The notes under the pieces are model-generated. The model saw nothing but the letters and a program-made list of their open reading frames with translations. It searched no databases and was not told the origin of the DNA. Below are positions 1 to 10,803 of a stretch of DNA of 64,000 bases, piece after piece; within the stretch, counting starts at the first letter, position 1, and every line of letters starts with the position of its first letter. The stretch is from Pontederia crassipes (Eukaryota; Streptophyta; Magnoliopsida; Commelinales; Pontederiaceae): NCBI GenBank assembly GCA_030549335.1, contig CM060197.1, positions 23,820,501 to 23,884,500 on the forward strand. The letters run 5' to 3'. The position numbers were made by a program, and so were the translations under genes.

Positions 1-1230
1 GGAAAAAATTTATCACTACTTACAAAGGAACGCACAAAGTTAAAAAATCTAGATTAAACATATTAAATCACCAATATGATTCTTTCAAAATGCTAGAAAA
101 TGAGTCCATTAATGATATAGTTGTTCATTTTAACGATATTGTGAATGACTTAGCCTCCTTGAGCGAGCCAAGATCTAACTTCCAAAAAGTGAAAAAGGTT
201 CTCAGGTTGCTCACTTCATGGCATACAAAGAGGACCGTGATTGAAGAAAAAAACTTAAATAGTCTGAATTTTGATGATCTAATTGGTTCACTATTAACCT
301 ATGAGATCGAAATTCAGGAAGAAGAAGAAGAAGAAAAGCCCCCAGGAAGAAAACATTGCCATTGAAAGCGAACGAAAGTGGAGAAGATTCAAATGAAGAA
401 GAAGTGGACGAAAAGAAATTCGTCCACTACACAAGAAAACTAGATAATATCTCAAGTTGGTGAAAAAGAAAAAGAAGAATGAAAAGCCAACCCGAAAATT
501 ACACAAATATCATAAAGAAGAGAAATCTCAAAAGGGAAAAATAAGAAATATGAAGAATTTAAGTGAAGATGAATCAAATGACTCATCAAGCTCTTCTAGT
601 GAGAATGCATACCTATGCTTGATGACTCACAACGATGGGGTAATTTCAAGCCTTTCAATTTCAAATAATGAATCGTTGAGCTTTTTTGAAGAAAACATTC
701 CTTTAGATGTAAATAAATAACTTTTCTCTCTCATAAAAAGATATTTTTCAATTAAAGAGAAAAATGAAAAATTACTACATGAGATTGAAAACTAAAAGAA
801 GAAAAGAATACATATTTTATGGAAAATGAAAATCTCAAAAATGAAATTGAAACTTTGAAAATTATACATGCATGTGAAATTGTAAAAATAGCATGTTCAT
901 TAGAAAAAGTAAAACAAGAAAATGCCTCTTTGAAAAAATACAGAAAATAGTGATATGACTATTTCTCATATAATGATAAACAATCTTAGGAATTATTTTG
1001 CACATGAAAATTCTTATTGGAAATTTAATCATTCATATGGTGGAAAATCACATCTCAAATGTTTTACATGTGGATTTTATGATCATTATGCATATCAATG
1101 TAAAATGAGAAAATAATCACAACATAGCATGATTTGGGTTCCGAAAGGAACATTGTCTAACAAAAGAGGATCCAAAAAAGTTTGGGTACCAAAAGTTAAT
1201 TGTTTTTCAGGTGTGCCTCACATGTAAAGC
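1..1230 (+). pseudogene. Copia gag remnant (UBN2-type) with CCHC zinc knuckle
   Basis: Seen: the translated stretch at 90-365 resembles the gag residues of the minus-strand elements at 37.3-38.3 kb and 18.0-18.5 kb, sharing phrases such as NDIVNDLASL and KRTVIEEK. A later stretch around 600-640 carries AYLCLM, also shared. At about 1055-1110 there is a CX2CX4HX4C zinc knuckle (CFTCGFYDHYAYQC), then a basic tail with WVPK phrases. Known: this order (UBN2 domain, acidic linker, coiled region, zinc knuckle) is typical of plant Copia gag, which forms the virus-like particle and binds RNA. The copy is broken and is treated as a fossil. It is cut by the left window edge. Confidence 0.85.
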
Positions 1231-1544
1231 AAAGTACGAATGAAAATGAAAATGTGAAGGCATAAAAGTTATGGTAAAAAGTATCATTGGTTATACTCTT
1301 GTATTTTTTATGGTTCTTAAGTGTTAAGCCTATTTTTTTATTTTACTCAAAATTTCAAAATTTCTATTTCTTTGAAAGAAAAAGAAAGGAACAAAGAAAA
1401 TCGGTCATAGTGATAGAGGGAGCATATTAAAACTTATTTTGACATATCATTGTTGCATCAAAGTTTTATACAAAATTTTGATTTTTAATATATTTTTCTG
1501 TGTCTTTCATAAATTGGTTTTTCATTATAAAATAGCCATAAATT

Positions 1545-1910
1545 TAGGGGGAGTTATTTTTTAAAATCTTTATGATGCAATACTTTACATGTATGTTATA
1601 TGAAAAAAGGGGAAGAATATTTTTTTTGAAAATATGATTAAGGGGGACTTACATATGGTTTCTTATATGCTTCATATACAAATTATTCTTTTTTATGAAA
1701 CAAAAGGGGGAGAAATATAGGAGAAATATGATTTGAATATAACCTTATATGAAGAGTACCTTACAATTAATATTTATGAGAATATCCACCATTGTAAGGA
1801 AAGCTAAGTGTTAGGGGAGTAAAAATAATATTTACAAGAACTTTACAACTTTTTCGCAACTTATATATTTTTCATATTTCTCGACTTGTCTTAATAAAAA
1901 AGGGAGAGAT
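1545..1910 (+). repeat. Repeated polypurine-tract-like motifs before the 3' LTR
   Basis: Seen: purine runs of the form AGGGGGAG occur near 1549, 1646 and 1704, and the final run AAAAAAGGGAGAGA sits directly before the LTR start at 1911. Known: the polypurine tract primes plus-strand synthesis in LTR retrotransposons, and multiple tract-like copies in the 3' non-coding region are a hallmark of Sireviruses. The last copy is the likely functional one by position; the others are decoys or duplicates. Confidence 0.7.
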
Positions 1911-2099
1911 TGTTGGGTCAAAGTTTTAATGCTTTATATAATTATATTTTGATGGTAAAGAAATATTGAAAATTTTTAAATAAAATAGATAACTTTATGC
2001 ACTACATTTTGATTAAATAATTGACTATGATCTTGTTAGATTCTCGATGAATCACAAATATCAAAGTTGTAGAGAATCTTGTTAGCTATCAATAGAATC

Positions 2100-3461
2100 T
2101 GATGCGTGTAGAATTGATAGCAAATGCTAACAAGTGCACTAGCCGCTCAAATAATAAAGTAAATGAGTATAGTTATCGTTCTCACGAGGACGGTTAATAA
2201 CTTAGACTCTATTTTAACCTTGTTAATTGAGAAATTAAGAAAATAGTTGATTTCAGCTGTGAATAAAAGGAAAATAATAAAAATAAAAGAAATGATCACC
2301 TGGAGAAATAATGATTTGATGATTAGAGCACCTAATTATCACCACTAGAATGCAATGAATTTTCTTAACTTAGAATTAGTTGAATCAATAACAAAGTGAA
2401 TTTCCAAAATTAGTTAACCAATGTTTCAGGCTTTAACTACTATCTTATGTAGAATAAATCAATCCTTTCAGTTTTTAATTTACTTAATTAAATCATAAGA
2501 TGCATTCAATCGGAATTAATATTAAGGACTTTCTCAAGTCACCTTAATAACTACACGAATTAGGTCTCTTTTGATTTCCCTAATTGTGACATGCAATAAA
2601 TAAGATCAATCCTAAAAACTACTATGAAAATAATCACTTCTTCTCATATAGCAATTAAATCATAAATCATGGAATCAAAGGAAAGCATTAAACATGAAAT
2701 TGCAATGCTATTAAATATTCAAATCAAACTAATATTAAGAAAGACTCCAATACATAAATAGGGTTCAAATAGAATGACCCTAATAAAGAAATAAATCTGA
2801 GAATAACAACATCAAATCTAATGTAAATGATTGGGAAAAGAAAACAAAGAACTCTGGCATAGGCTAAGCGCGTCCTCTCTCGAGTTTCCGACAGAGCTTC
2901 GCTATTGTCCTTGATCTTATCCTCTTTATAGGCTTCAAAATTATGCACCGGGGATGCTTTTCCAAGCCCTTTTCTGCCTTCTTTTATAGGTTTTCTCTCT
3001 CCCAAGGAAAGAAATCGAAAATATATCCAAAAAGTAGATAAAAACGGCTTTAAAATGGTCTAACAGACTGCCGTCACGGCCGTAAAGGGCTCCGGCACGG
3101 CCGTGATAGAAGGCTGAGAAATACTTAGCCAAATTTCTGCTGGAATTTCTCTATCACGGCCATGACAGAAGCTGTCACGGCCGTGACAGTAACAGCCTGA
3201 TTTTTCTATGCTGAATCTTTCTGTCATGGCCATGACCACAACTGTCATGATCATGACAGTCTTCTGAGCTGTTTTAAGCCTTTTCTTGCATTCATTTCGA
3301 CGTTCTCTCATATCCTGCCATGAATAATTTTCAGATTTAGGTAGAAATAAAATCTAAATGAAATTATATGAAAACAAATCAAGACTCTTCTTTTTTAAAC
3401 ATAAAAACATTCTAAAGTGTTAATCAAATGACCCAAACTAATACATGATTTCCGTGCATCA
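2100..3461. mobile_element. Nested solo LTR (or short LTR-like element) with 5-bp target duplication
   Basis: Seen: a 1362-bp segment begins TGATGCGTG and ends GTGCATCA, so its ends are a short inverted repeat TGATGC/GCATCA. It is flanked by GAATC at 2095-2099 and 3462-3466. The surrounding LTR sequence resumes exactly at the junction, judged by the intact relative at 39.4 kb. No coding domain was found inside. Known: TG...CA ends plus a 5-bp duplication are the signature of LTR integration, and solo LTRs arise by LTR-LTR recombination. The superfamily is not assignable from this sequence. The insertion is younger than the host LTR. Confidence 0.75.
3069..3259. repeat. Array of 18-bp palindromic units inside the nested solo LTR
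   Basis: Seen: about six units of a palindromic consensus occur at irregular spacing. Two are perfect 18-bp palindromes: CTGTCACGGCCGTGACAG at 3172-3189 and CTGTCATGATCATGACAG at 3242-3259. Degenerate units lie near 3069, 3090, 3151 and 3221. This is the only GC-rich part of an otherwise AT-rich LTR. Confidence 0.9.
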
Positions 3462-3529
3462 GAATCCAAGATTATCTAATTTGGATACTATGCTGAAAGA
3501 TATAATCAAAATAGTGTAGGGCGGTCAAT

Positions 3530-3930
3530 TTGCCGGTCGACATAATGAAAGTCGGTCGAGAGAACACCGGTCGACCGAGTTGGAGATACCGGTTGACCGA
3601 TCAATAGATGAGCTAACTCGGTTGACATCGAGATGATACAAGTCGACATACCAGTCGACATGGTCCGGTCGACTGACCATGGGCAGAAGCTGAAGAAACG
3701 AGTGCAACGATTATATAGACCGATCGACCGATCGACCGATTCATTAATGTGGTCAACCAATTAACTACGGTCAATGAAGAAAATAAGCCAACGATCATAT
3801 AGACCGGTCTGAAGAAATGAGTGCAATGATCATATAGACCAGTCGACCGATCCATTAATGTGGTCAACCAATCAATTGCAGTCAATGAAGAAAATAAGCC
3901 AACGGTCATATAGACCTGTCGACAGGTCCA
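3530..3930. repeat. GGTCGACC-type palindrome array in Sirevirus LTR
   Basis: Seen: the 8-bp palindrome GGTCGACC and one-base variants (GGTCGACA, GATCGACC, AGTCGACC) recur many times, separated by roughly 15-40 bases. There is also an imperfect internal duplication of about 110 bases (phrases ATATAGACC and AAGAAAATAAGCCAACG repeated near 3760-3920). Equivalent arrays occur in the other Sirevirus-type LTRs of the window at 9960-10680, 19190-19930 and 39060-39390. Confidence 0.9.
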
Positions 3931-4611
3931 CTACTGCAATGAAGAGTAACGGCTATATTTCAAGGAGAAAAATGTGAAATAAATTTTGGACAAATTTTAT
4001 GCATAATGAATCCTATAAAAGGAGTGCCAAAGACAGAAGCAAAGGCACCCATCTAAGCATTGAAACAAAACTTCAAGAAATCGAAAAAAGATCTTTTTCC
4101 TTGAAGTTATCATTTTGAGCTTTCTTTCTTTCTCTTTTATCTTCTTGTGAGTGTTCTATTGTAAAAGAGAAAAACCATTTTTTAGAAAGATTGTGAGAGC
4201 TTCTGTGTAAAAGAGGTTCCAAATCTTACATCTTGAGCGAGAGAAAAGATTAGCTTCATAAGAGGAGAGGTTGTCCTGCCTCTCGAAGTAGAGAAAAGGT
4301 GGTTGTGTAAAGGACTTTCTTCCTTGCCCCATTTGGAACAAAGAAAATGCTTAGTGGAATATCTGACGGTCTCGAGGTCGAGAAGTCGGAGCGGGGACGT
4401 AGGTCAAGGTATGGCTGAACCTCGTCAACAATCACTCGTGCATTTTGTATTTGCTTTCTCTCTCTCCCTCTCATATTGTGTTTATGATCTGAATTGCAAA
4501 GGTTTTAAGAATTGATTTTAAGCTTCCGCGATGATTTTTGTGAAATCGATATTTTCGGATTGAACACCAATTCACCCCCCTCCCCCTCTTGGTGCCCTTT
4601 GGGATCCTACA

Positions 4612-5352
4612 ACTTGCACATTGAAGTCGTATGTTAAAATTGTATAAAAGCGATAAGACGTCAACATAATGCATTCAAATTAACCAACATAAAGTAATTT
4701 GCTACTTGAGGAGCCGAAAGCGTAGACACAATAGTTGCAAAATAGATCATGTTCCTACTAGCAAAAGTCGTATTAAAGTGTACTATAATTAGTAGCTGCA
4801 ACGTATGGGTCAACGAGAATACAAAGCTCTTGCAGAAGTTGAGCCGCCCGTTGGTGATGGAAGAAAGGAGAATCCCATAGAAGTTCCAACAATTGACCTT
4901 AAAGCAAACTCTTAATTCAAAATAGGTGGGTTGTAACAGGCGAACAGAAAAAGTTGTGGCAGAAGTAGTACATAGAATTGAGGAGATGATACAAATGCAA
5001 GAGATAAATTTCTTGGGAGCAAACATTGAATCAAATATGGAGAGTTGGATAGACGTTGATGCTGTTCTAAAGCATCTAGTTGGTATGGAATGTGAAGAGC
5101 GAACTCATGCACCCAAAGTAGCTAGATGATTGCCCTCTTTGTAGTCGCTTTTCTATACTCCTCTAGTTGTTCCAACATTCATGGCTCTAACATGTCATCT
5201 TCACAAGTCATAAAACTCAAGAGAGCAGTTAGTAAACTTCTCACATAATTTAGCTCAGAATTATGTCTTGATGTATGGATTGGCTTCCTTATCCTGTTGT
5301 ACTATCTCATCCAACAACAATACAAATATTTTTTTTTGTTGTGCTATTTCCT
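4612..5352. other. No recognisable gene
   Basis: This is sequence just outside the 3' LTR. Short open frames exist on both strands but none matches a family I know, and composition does not favour any of them. It may be the 3' part of the decayed Myb-like locus that follows. Confidence 0.4.
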
Positions 5353-5983
5353 TCATAATTTTGATTGCTTCCCCATTGTTTTCCCTACCCTTTCCATGCC
5401 TTCTTTTGTGAAACACCAACTTGGTTCATTGTTTGTAGTAGCATGACATAAATTCATACCATCCAAGGTGATTTCAATGTCATCAATATCATCATTTTCA
5501 GAGGGAATTTCGAACATGGTTCTAGCGAAGGCTCTGCTCCTAGTAGTAAAGTTCTTAGAGAATATCCACTCCAAACACACGGAAGGGCTTGTCCTTTATT
5601 CTGACATATTCCTTGTTTTCCTACTACAAATAAGAAAGGAACAGTAATGAAGCAAGAGTATAAATTGTTGCACAAATAGAATTTATTGTTGGCATCAAGC
5701 TTATCGTTATAACTTCTTTCTACATGTTCATTTCGACAGAGGTAGGAATTGTCTTCTCATGATCCCAACCCCATCCGCTTTAGTAAAGTTGATTTTGGTA
5801 CATGGTATAGGACTTTTTCAAAATTTGTCTGCTATTTTTCAAATTTTTCATATCGTAACCCTTCGTTGTCATCTTATTAAATCTTAACAACATGTGCTTC
5901 CAAGTGTCGGTTGAGAAGACACCATTAGTAAAGTTTCCATCAAAATGTTCAAGTTTCATGATCCCGAAAATTACTTTATTCAA
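5353..5983 (-). pseudogene. Myb/SANT-like protein fragment (PIF/Harbinger partner type)
   Basis: Seen: on the minus strand, 5983-5780 encodes a stretch with FDGNFTNGVFSTDTWKHML followed by NKMTTKGYDMKNLKNSRQIL and KKSYTMYQ. This matches the pattern of the plant Myb/SANT-like DNA-binding domain (a W in the middle helix, then L-K-N-R/S-hydrophobic-L-K-K-x-Y). A second stretch at 5580-5353 in another frame looks like the linker plus C-terminal part. Known: such proteins are encoded beside PIF/Harbinger transposases and also exist as domesticated host genes. The two parts are in different frames with stops between them, and no start or DDE transposase was found, so it is a decayed copy. Confidence 0.55.
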
Positions 5984-6689
5984 CTCATAATTCCAATTGG
6001 TTAATCACTTTTTTTAGTGAGCCATCTTTGTTTCTAGAGCCGAGTTATTGAGTCATTGTGATACATCCTTACAACATTTCACATGGATAATAGTTTGACC
6101 AATGAATTTAAACTCAAGCGAAAAAATTAATCACTATTTGAACCCTAAACCCTAAGAAAATCTGATCTAATTTGAAATAGAGCATGAAGCAGGACCGTGA
6201 TAGATGTTAGTGATAGATGCACATACAACAATAGGAAAATACATGCACATCAGCTAAAGAGGGACCTCAACATAGATGTTAGTAATACATGCACATATAA
6301 TAGTAGGATTCTATCATAGCATTAGAAAAAGGAGGAACTCTAATAGCTACCACTATTTTCTAACTTATACTTGCCTACATAAATCTAACATTTGCCTACA
6401 AAATTTAGAAAGAAATTGTTTACAATTTTTCTCACTTATGCACATATGGATACAATGTGCTCGGGCTAAGCTATAGAAGGTATCAGACATGCACGATTCA
6501 CTAACATGTAATATGACAATAGGAATAGAGGCATAATCACATGATGAAATTCAGCTTGTAATAATATGAACTCTCATGATGATTGAGAAAAGAGGATATA
6601 TTACAATAGTATGCATGAAGCCAAAGGAAAGAGGGAAAATGAAAACACCTATTGGTCATGATGTGCTCCAAGCGGTGCTAAAAATCTAT
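5984..6689. other. No recognisable gene
   Basis: AT-rich, with short open frames only. Two adjacent CCCTAAA telomere-like units occur near 6142-6155, too few to mean a telomeric relic. A short repeated phrase (dates of the form ATAGATGTTAGTGATA.. and ATAGATGTTAGTAATAC, followed by ATGCACATA) appears twice between 6200 and 6300. Confidence 0.4.
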
Positions 6690-7450
6690 GACAAAGATGA
6701 ACACACGAATAGGCCTAGGACAATTGACCTAGATGTTGACAAGGGAAAAAAGGAAATAATTAAAAAATGTCTTAGGAGGAATCAAAAGATGAAGCAACGT
6801 AATTAAAATGGAGAAATTTGAGCTGAAGGAAAAGAGGAAACATTTGACATACCTCTCGGTTGTGATATCGAACTTGGCCGAAGATCCTGATGGATACTTC
6901 ATAGTGGTCATTGTCAAATAAAGATTGGGTGGACTTAGATCCGCTGACGACAATGTGGTGTTGTGGCCCAGGTCAACAGAAGCAGATGTTGACAAGGGAA
7001 AAAGGGAACTGGCGAAAGGGAGGAGTAAAAAGAATAATCAACAAAAAATGAAAACATATCACCGCGAAAGGGACGGGGACTTGTGAAATACATTTCACAA
7101 CATGTTGAATATATAATCAATCACAACTCTCATGTCGAACTTGTCCCAAGTTGTATTAGCGAAGACGATGATGATAACTCAGTTTTGTGGCCTAGGACAA
7201 GAGTAGCAAATATTGGCAAGGGAAAGAGCTAAGCCAGAGGCAAAAAAATTGTCACCCAAAAGAGGAAAAAAATCAAACATTCTTGCAGAAGGAAAGGAGG
7301 GAACGTCTGAAATACTTTCGTAGTGTTGTCAAAGTTGTCATTGATCCTCTAATGGCGAAGAGTTCCTCTAAGATGTACCAACAAAGACGACGAATATAGG
7401 GACCTAGGGCATGAGAAAACAATGTCGGCAATGGAACATGCTATTGACAA
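6690..7450. repeat. Degenerate tandem repeat, about four units of 210-250 bp
   Basis: Seen: an anchor phrase (GATGTTGACAAGGGAAAAA, GATGTTGACAAGGGAAAAAG, ATATTGGCAAGGGAAAGAG, ATGTCGGCAATGG) recurs near 6732, 6983, 7209 and 7419. It is preceded each time by a GG-CCTAGGACAA/GGCCCAGGTCAA type phrase and a GTCGAACTTG/TTGTCAAAGTTG phrase. The units are strongly diverged, so the array is old. Its open frames are short and unrelated to known families. Confidence 0.55.
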
Positions 7451-9174
7451 ATGAGAAGAGGGTTTTCGTCAAAGTCACATGAATAGTGAAATTGCATTGA
7501 TAACCTTCTACTAATTTCAAAAAACATCGTAATGCAATAGCCTGCCAACAAAATTAACCTACTTCAATTTTTGTGCTAGTGATGTTGTGCCTCATATCCA
7601 GATGCATGTTTAACATTATTCCATAAAATAAGCACTTATTCGGATAGATAATCTGAAAACAAACCGCCCTTAGACACTATCAATCGTGGATAGAAGTCAA
7701 TTTTGATTGTTAAAGCAATATGTTAACACCAATAAAAAAATATTGATTGTTATTGGGATACTTTAGGGTACACAATTGTAACTCTTCTAAAATTATTTTA
7801 TTGTGAATAGCCCATAAATTTTAGAATAGTATTTTTGACAGTTAACTAATGAAGAAATATAATAGGATAGGGAAGTATACGATAATGTTGACGAGTTCAT
7901 GTTTGAATGAAAAATATTGAGAAAGGATGAAGTAAATTAAACCACAATTTTTAATAAACTATTTAAAACATGGATTTTAAAAGATTAGTTTAGACAAAAA
8001 ATGATCATTTATGTTTTATTCTTAATTATATTACTTAGTAAATTGTTTGCTTAAAAGTAATGCAATTTAATGATGTAAGACCAACTACAAGACTCGTTGG
8101 GAATGTTCACGAATAAATTTTAACAAATTTTATAATGTTCACGAATGTTTACAAAGTAATTCATGTTACTAGTGTACATAAATTATATATGTAACAAACT
8201 GTACAAAAAGGAGAAAAAAGATAAATAATAAATTAAAGTTGTTATGAATATCTCATAAATGACTTTCCCATAACTCATAAATATGACACCAAATGCCAAG
8301 CATTGGCATTGTTCTTGACTTCACTCATTTCTTCGTCATGATGCAAGCCAAAGAAAAATGCACGACAACGTCATAGAGAGGGGACATCATGATCATGAAA
8401 ACTAAGAAAAGGATTGGATCTATCTCAGCAAAAGGTATATATTTCTATGATATTTTCATGGATAGTTGTGACTTTCTGAAATCGATTTGTTATCACTTCA
8501 TCCTTTCATTTCTTGACTGAGTATTGCATATTCCATTGATGTTGATGCCTATGTATCGCACCACGTAAATTCATACACAAGATAAATTATCAAAGAAAAA
8601 ATCATACACAATAAATGTCACACCTCTCAAATACACACGACTATCATACCAAGTACAAGGTTGTCACACCAACAATGTTGTTTGATGCTATTGCACTTTT
8701 ATGTTGTGACAAGCACCAAAGTTGTTGTATGTCATGCCTAATAAATGTTGCGGCACTAGATCCTCCTTATCGTGGCGCTACAGCATTCATGGGTGCTATA
8801 GAACTTGGTTCTCGCAATCGTATTCCCACATGATTCAATTTTTAGTACAACCGATCTTCTGAATACGTTTATATGTCATACGGATTTGTCTGTCCAAATG
8901 ATTTTATCCAATCACATTTATGCTAAATGTATTATCTAATAATATGATGTGTTTAGTTTCAAAAACTTATTAATTTTATTATTTTATTCAGACTCAAATT
9001 CGTAATCCTTTTTTTTCTAAATACTATTTATCATTGAAGCTTATAGGTTAAACAAGATAAATGACAAAAAATGTTCAATGGATAGATCTTATGATTTTTT
9101 TAAAAACAATCAACCTTAACCAAAAGAGAATCGAAGAATATTCCACCAATTCATGTTTTATCGAGTTGAAAATA
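7451..9174. other. No recognisable gene
   Basis: AT-rich intergenic sequence without long open frames on either strand. No structural RNA or clear inverted repeat was recognised. Confidence 0.4.
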
Positions 9175-9317
9175 AGGATGCTCACGGGTTGTTGGATCTG
9201 ACTCGGAGCTTGACCCAACATGACCAAAACTTGGTCGGGTCAGGTCGAGTCGGGTCAGATTGAGTCAGGTAGATCAAAAACTTTTTGAAAGCTAGACTGG
9301 ATCACCCAACATAGGTC
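9175..9317. repeat. GGGTC-rich dispersed repeat interrupted by the large Copia element
   Basis: Seen: a run of GGGTCGGGTC-like words (for example GGTCGGGTCAGGTCGAGTCG near 9232) stops at the target site of the Copia element and resumes after it at 20062-20345 with TTGGATCGG and TTGGGTCAG-type words and a CACCCGTCAACAC phrase. Similar degenerate words occur near 40480-40610 and 59800-59960. Known: such GGGTC/GACCC-rich non-coding repeats are scattered in many plant genomes. The family is not identified. Confidence 0.5.
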
Positions 9318-9322
9318 GGTTC

Positions 9323-10803
9323 TATAGGATCGAAAGCAACAAGAGGGTGGGGTGAATTGGTGTATAAAAATTAAAATCGAAAAAGTCATAAAAGTCAATT
9401 TTAGAAAATGCGATCACAAGCAAGTAAGAAGAGCAAGAGAAAAGAAAGACGCGATATGTTGACGAGGTTCGACCCAACTCTCCTTGCCCTACGTCCTCGC
9501 TCCGACTTCTCGACGATTAAAGAAAGACGCGATATGTTGATGAGGTTCAGCCCAACTCCTTGCCCTACGTCCCCGCTCCAACTTCCCGACTTCGAGATCA
9601 TCGAAGATTCATTAGCCTTCTCTTTTCTTGTAGGGAGAGAATAACCCTTTCTACACCACAATGCCTTATTCTTCACTCAAGAGATAAGTCACACCTCTTC
9701 TTACAATGAGCTCTCAAAATTATCTAAACAAGAATATAAGAATTCCCTCCAATGCTCTCTTCTTACAAAGAATGTTCTCACTAAGAAACTAAAAGAGTGT
9801 AGAGATGATTTTCAAACTTTAGCTCAAGAAAAATGCTTTGGACTTGAAGGAAGCTCCAGAGTGATTTGCCTTGCTTGGATAACCGTCCTTCAATCTTTTG
9901 AATCTCTTTTATAGGCTTCTCTTGAAAATATGCCCATAGTAAATCAATTCAAAAATGTTGTCCTGTTAGCTTTGAAACGGTCGCCCGTTTTAATATCGAT
10001 CGTCCATTATGCATAGTAACTAGTCGTTATCCCTTTTGTCGCATATTCAACGGTCGTCCATTATGTTATCGGTCATCCGTTTAATAAAAAATTATATTCG
10101 TTATTTTTGTCTTTTCTGTACAATTTTCATTGTTCGTAGTCCATAGAAGAATCATAGCCGTTAAATTAATTCTTGCTTCCATAACGGTCGTCCGAAAGGG
10201 AATCGATCGACCGATTTTAGAACATCTATGCTCTCTGTAATCTGCGGTCGTCCATGCAGTGACTTTAGTCATCCGATTTTCATATTTTATTCTTTGTTGT
10301 ACAAAACGGTCGACCGTTATAGTTTCGGTCATTTTTGGAAGTGTCTGCGCTCTCTATAATTTGTGATCATTCATTCGCCAACTTCGGTCGTCTAATTTAT
10401 ACATCTTTTACCTTTACTGTCCAGAACGGTCGATTGTTAACATTTCGGTCGTACGTTTTAAAATTGTCTGTGCTCTCTGTAATATGCGATCGTCCATTAT
10501 ATACTTGGATCTTTCATTTAATACATATAACGGTCGATCGAAAATAAATCGGTCACCCGATTTAGGAGTGTCATTCTCTCTGTAATTAGTGGTCATTCCG
10601 GCTCCTATTTGCTCGTCCATTATAAGTCAAAACGGTCGCCCGTTTAACCTTTCGGTCCACCGTTTTGCTGTAGAAAAATATTTCGACTCTTTTTCTTCGA
10701 AAAATATTCAATCTGTTCACACTAACACTTCTAGCATAATTAGTACATCATCTTCCTTGTTTGTTATCATCAAAATACTTAGAATATGATCCTTGGACTA
10801 ACA
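9323..10803 (-). repeat. 3' LTR of the large Copia element
   Basis: Seen: on the minus strand it begins TGTTAGTCCAAGGATC (ending at 10803 on the plus strand) and runs to 9323. It matches the LTR at 18625-20061 throughout, including the shared GACGAGGTTC block and the palindrome array at about 9960-10680 (ACGGTCGACCG, GGTCGCCCGT and variants). It is about 45 bp longer than its partner, mainly because of an internal tandem duplication. Confidence 0.9.
9441..9593. repeat. 78-bp tandem duplication private to the left LTR
   Basis: Seen: the block from AAAGAAAGACGCGATATGTT through the CCTACGTCC and CCGACTTCTCGAC phrases occurs at 9441-9518 and again at 9519-9593 with several differences. The partner LTR (18758-18825) has it once, so the duplication happened after insertion or in this LTR lineage. 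Confidence 0.85.

Larger units (their letters stand above)
1..4611 (+). mobile_element. Sirevirus-type Copia retrotransposon, gag plus 3' LTR, lacking pol, left end outside window
   Basis: Seen: a Copia-type gag region is followed, with no recognisable integrase, reverse transcriptase or RNase H, by a non-coding stretch with repeated purine tracts and then an LTR beginning TGTTGGGTC at 1911 and ending GGATCCTACA at 4611. The LTR is clearly related to the one at 38398-39642 on the other strand. Known: Sireviruses are plant Copia elements with long 3' non-coding regions and repeated polypurine tracts. Inference: this is a fossil from which pol was lost. It is broken in several places and was later hit by another LTR element (2100-3461). 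The 5' LTR would lie left of the window. Confidence 0.8.
1911..4611 (+). repeat. Sirevirus-type LTR, interrupted by a nested element
   Basis: Seen: the LTR starts TGTTGGGTCAAAG and ends ATCCTACA, the usual TG...CA. Without the insert at 2100-3461 and its duplicated target it is about 1.33 kb, close to the 1245 bp of the related LTR at 38398-39642. Its U3-like part carries the GGTCGACC palindrome array. A later block near 4370-4440 (reading towards GAGGTTCAGCCATACC on the minus strand) is shared by all Sirevirus-type LTRs in this window. Confidence 0.8.

Noticed and set aside
3530-3930. CRISPR-like array of palindromic repeats
   Set aside because: Plant nuclear DNA, irregular spacing, unit only about 8 bp, and it lies inside an LTR.
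4926-5129. 67-residue plus-strand frame (VVAEVVHRIEEMIQMQE...)
   Set aside because: No family, no splice partners, and surrounded by decayed sequence.
6140-6156. Interstitial telomere repeat
   Set aside because: Only two CCCTAAA units, which is expected by chance or as a promoter telo-box.
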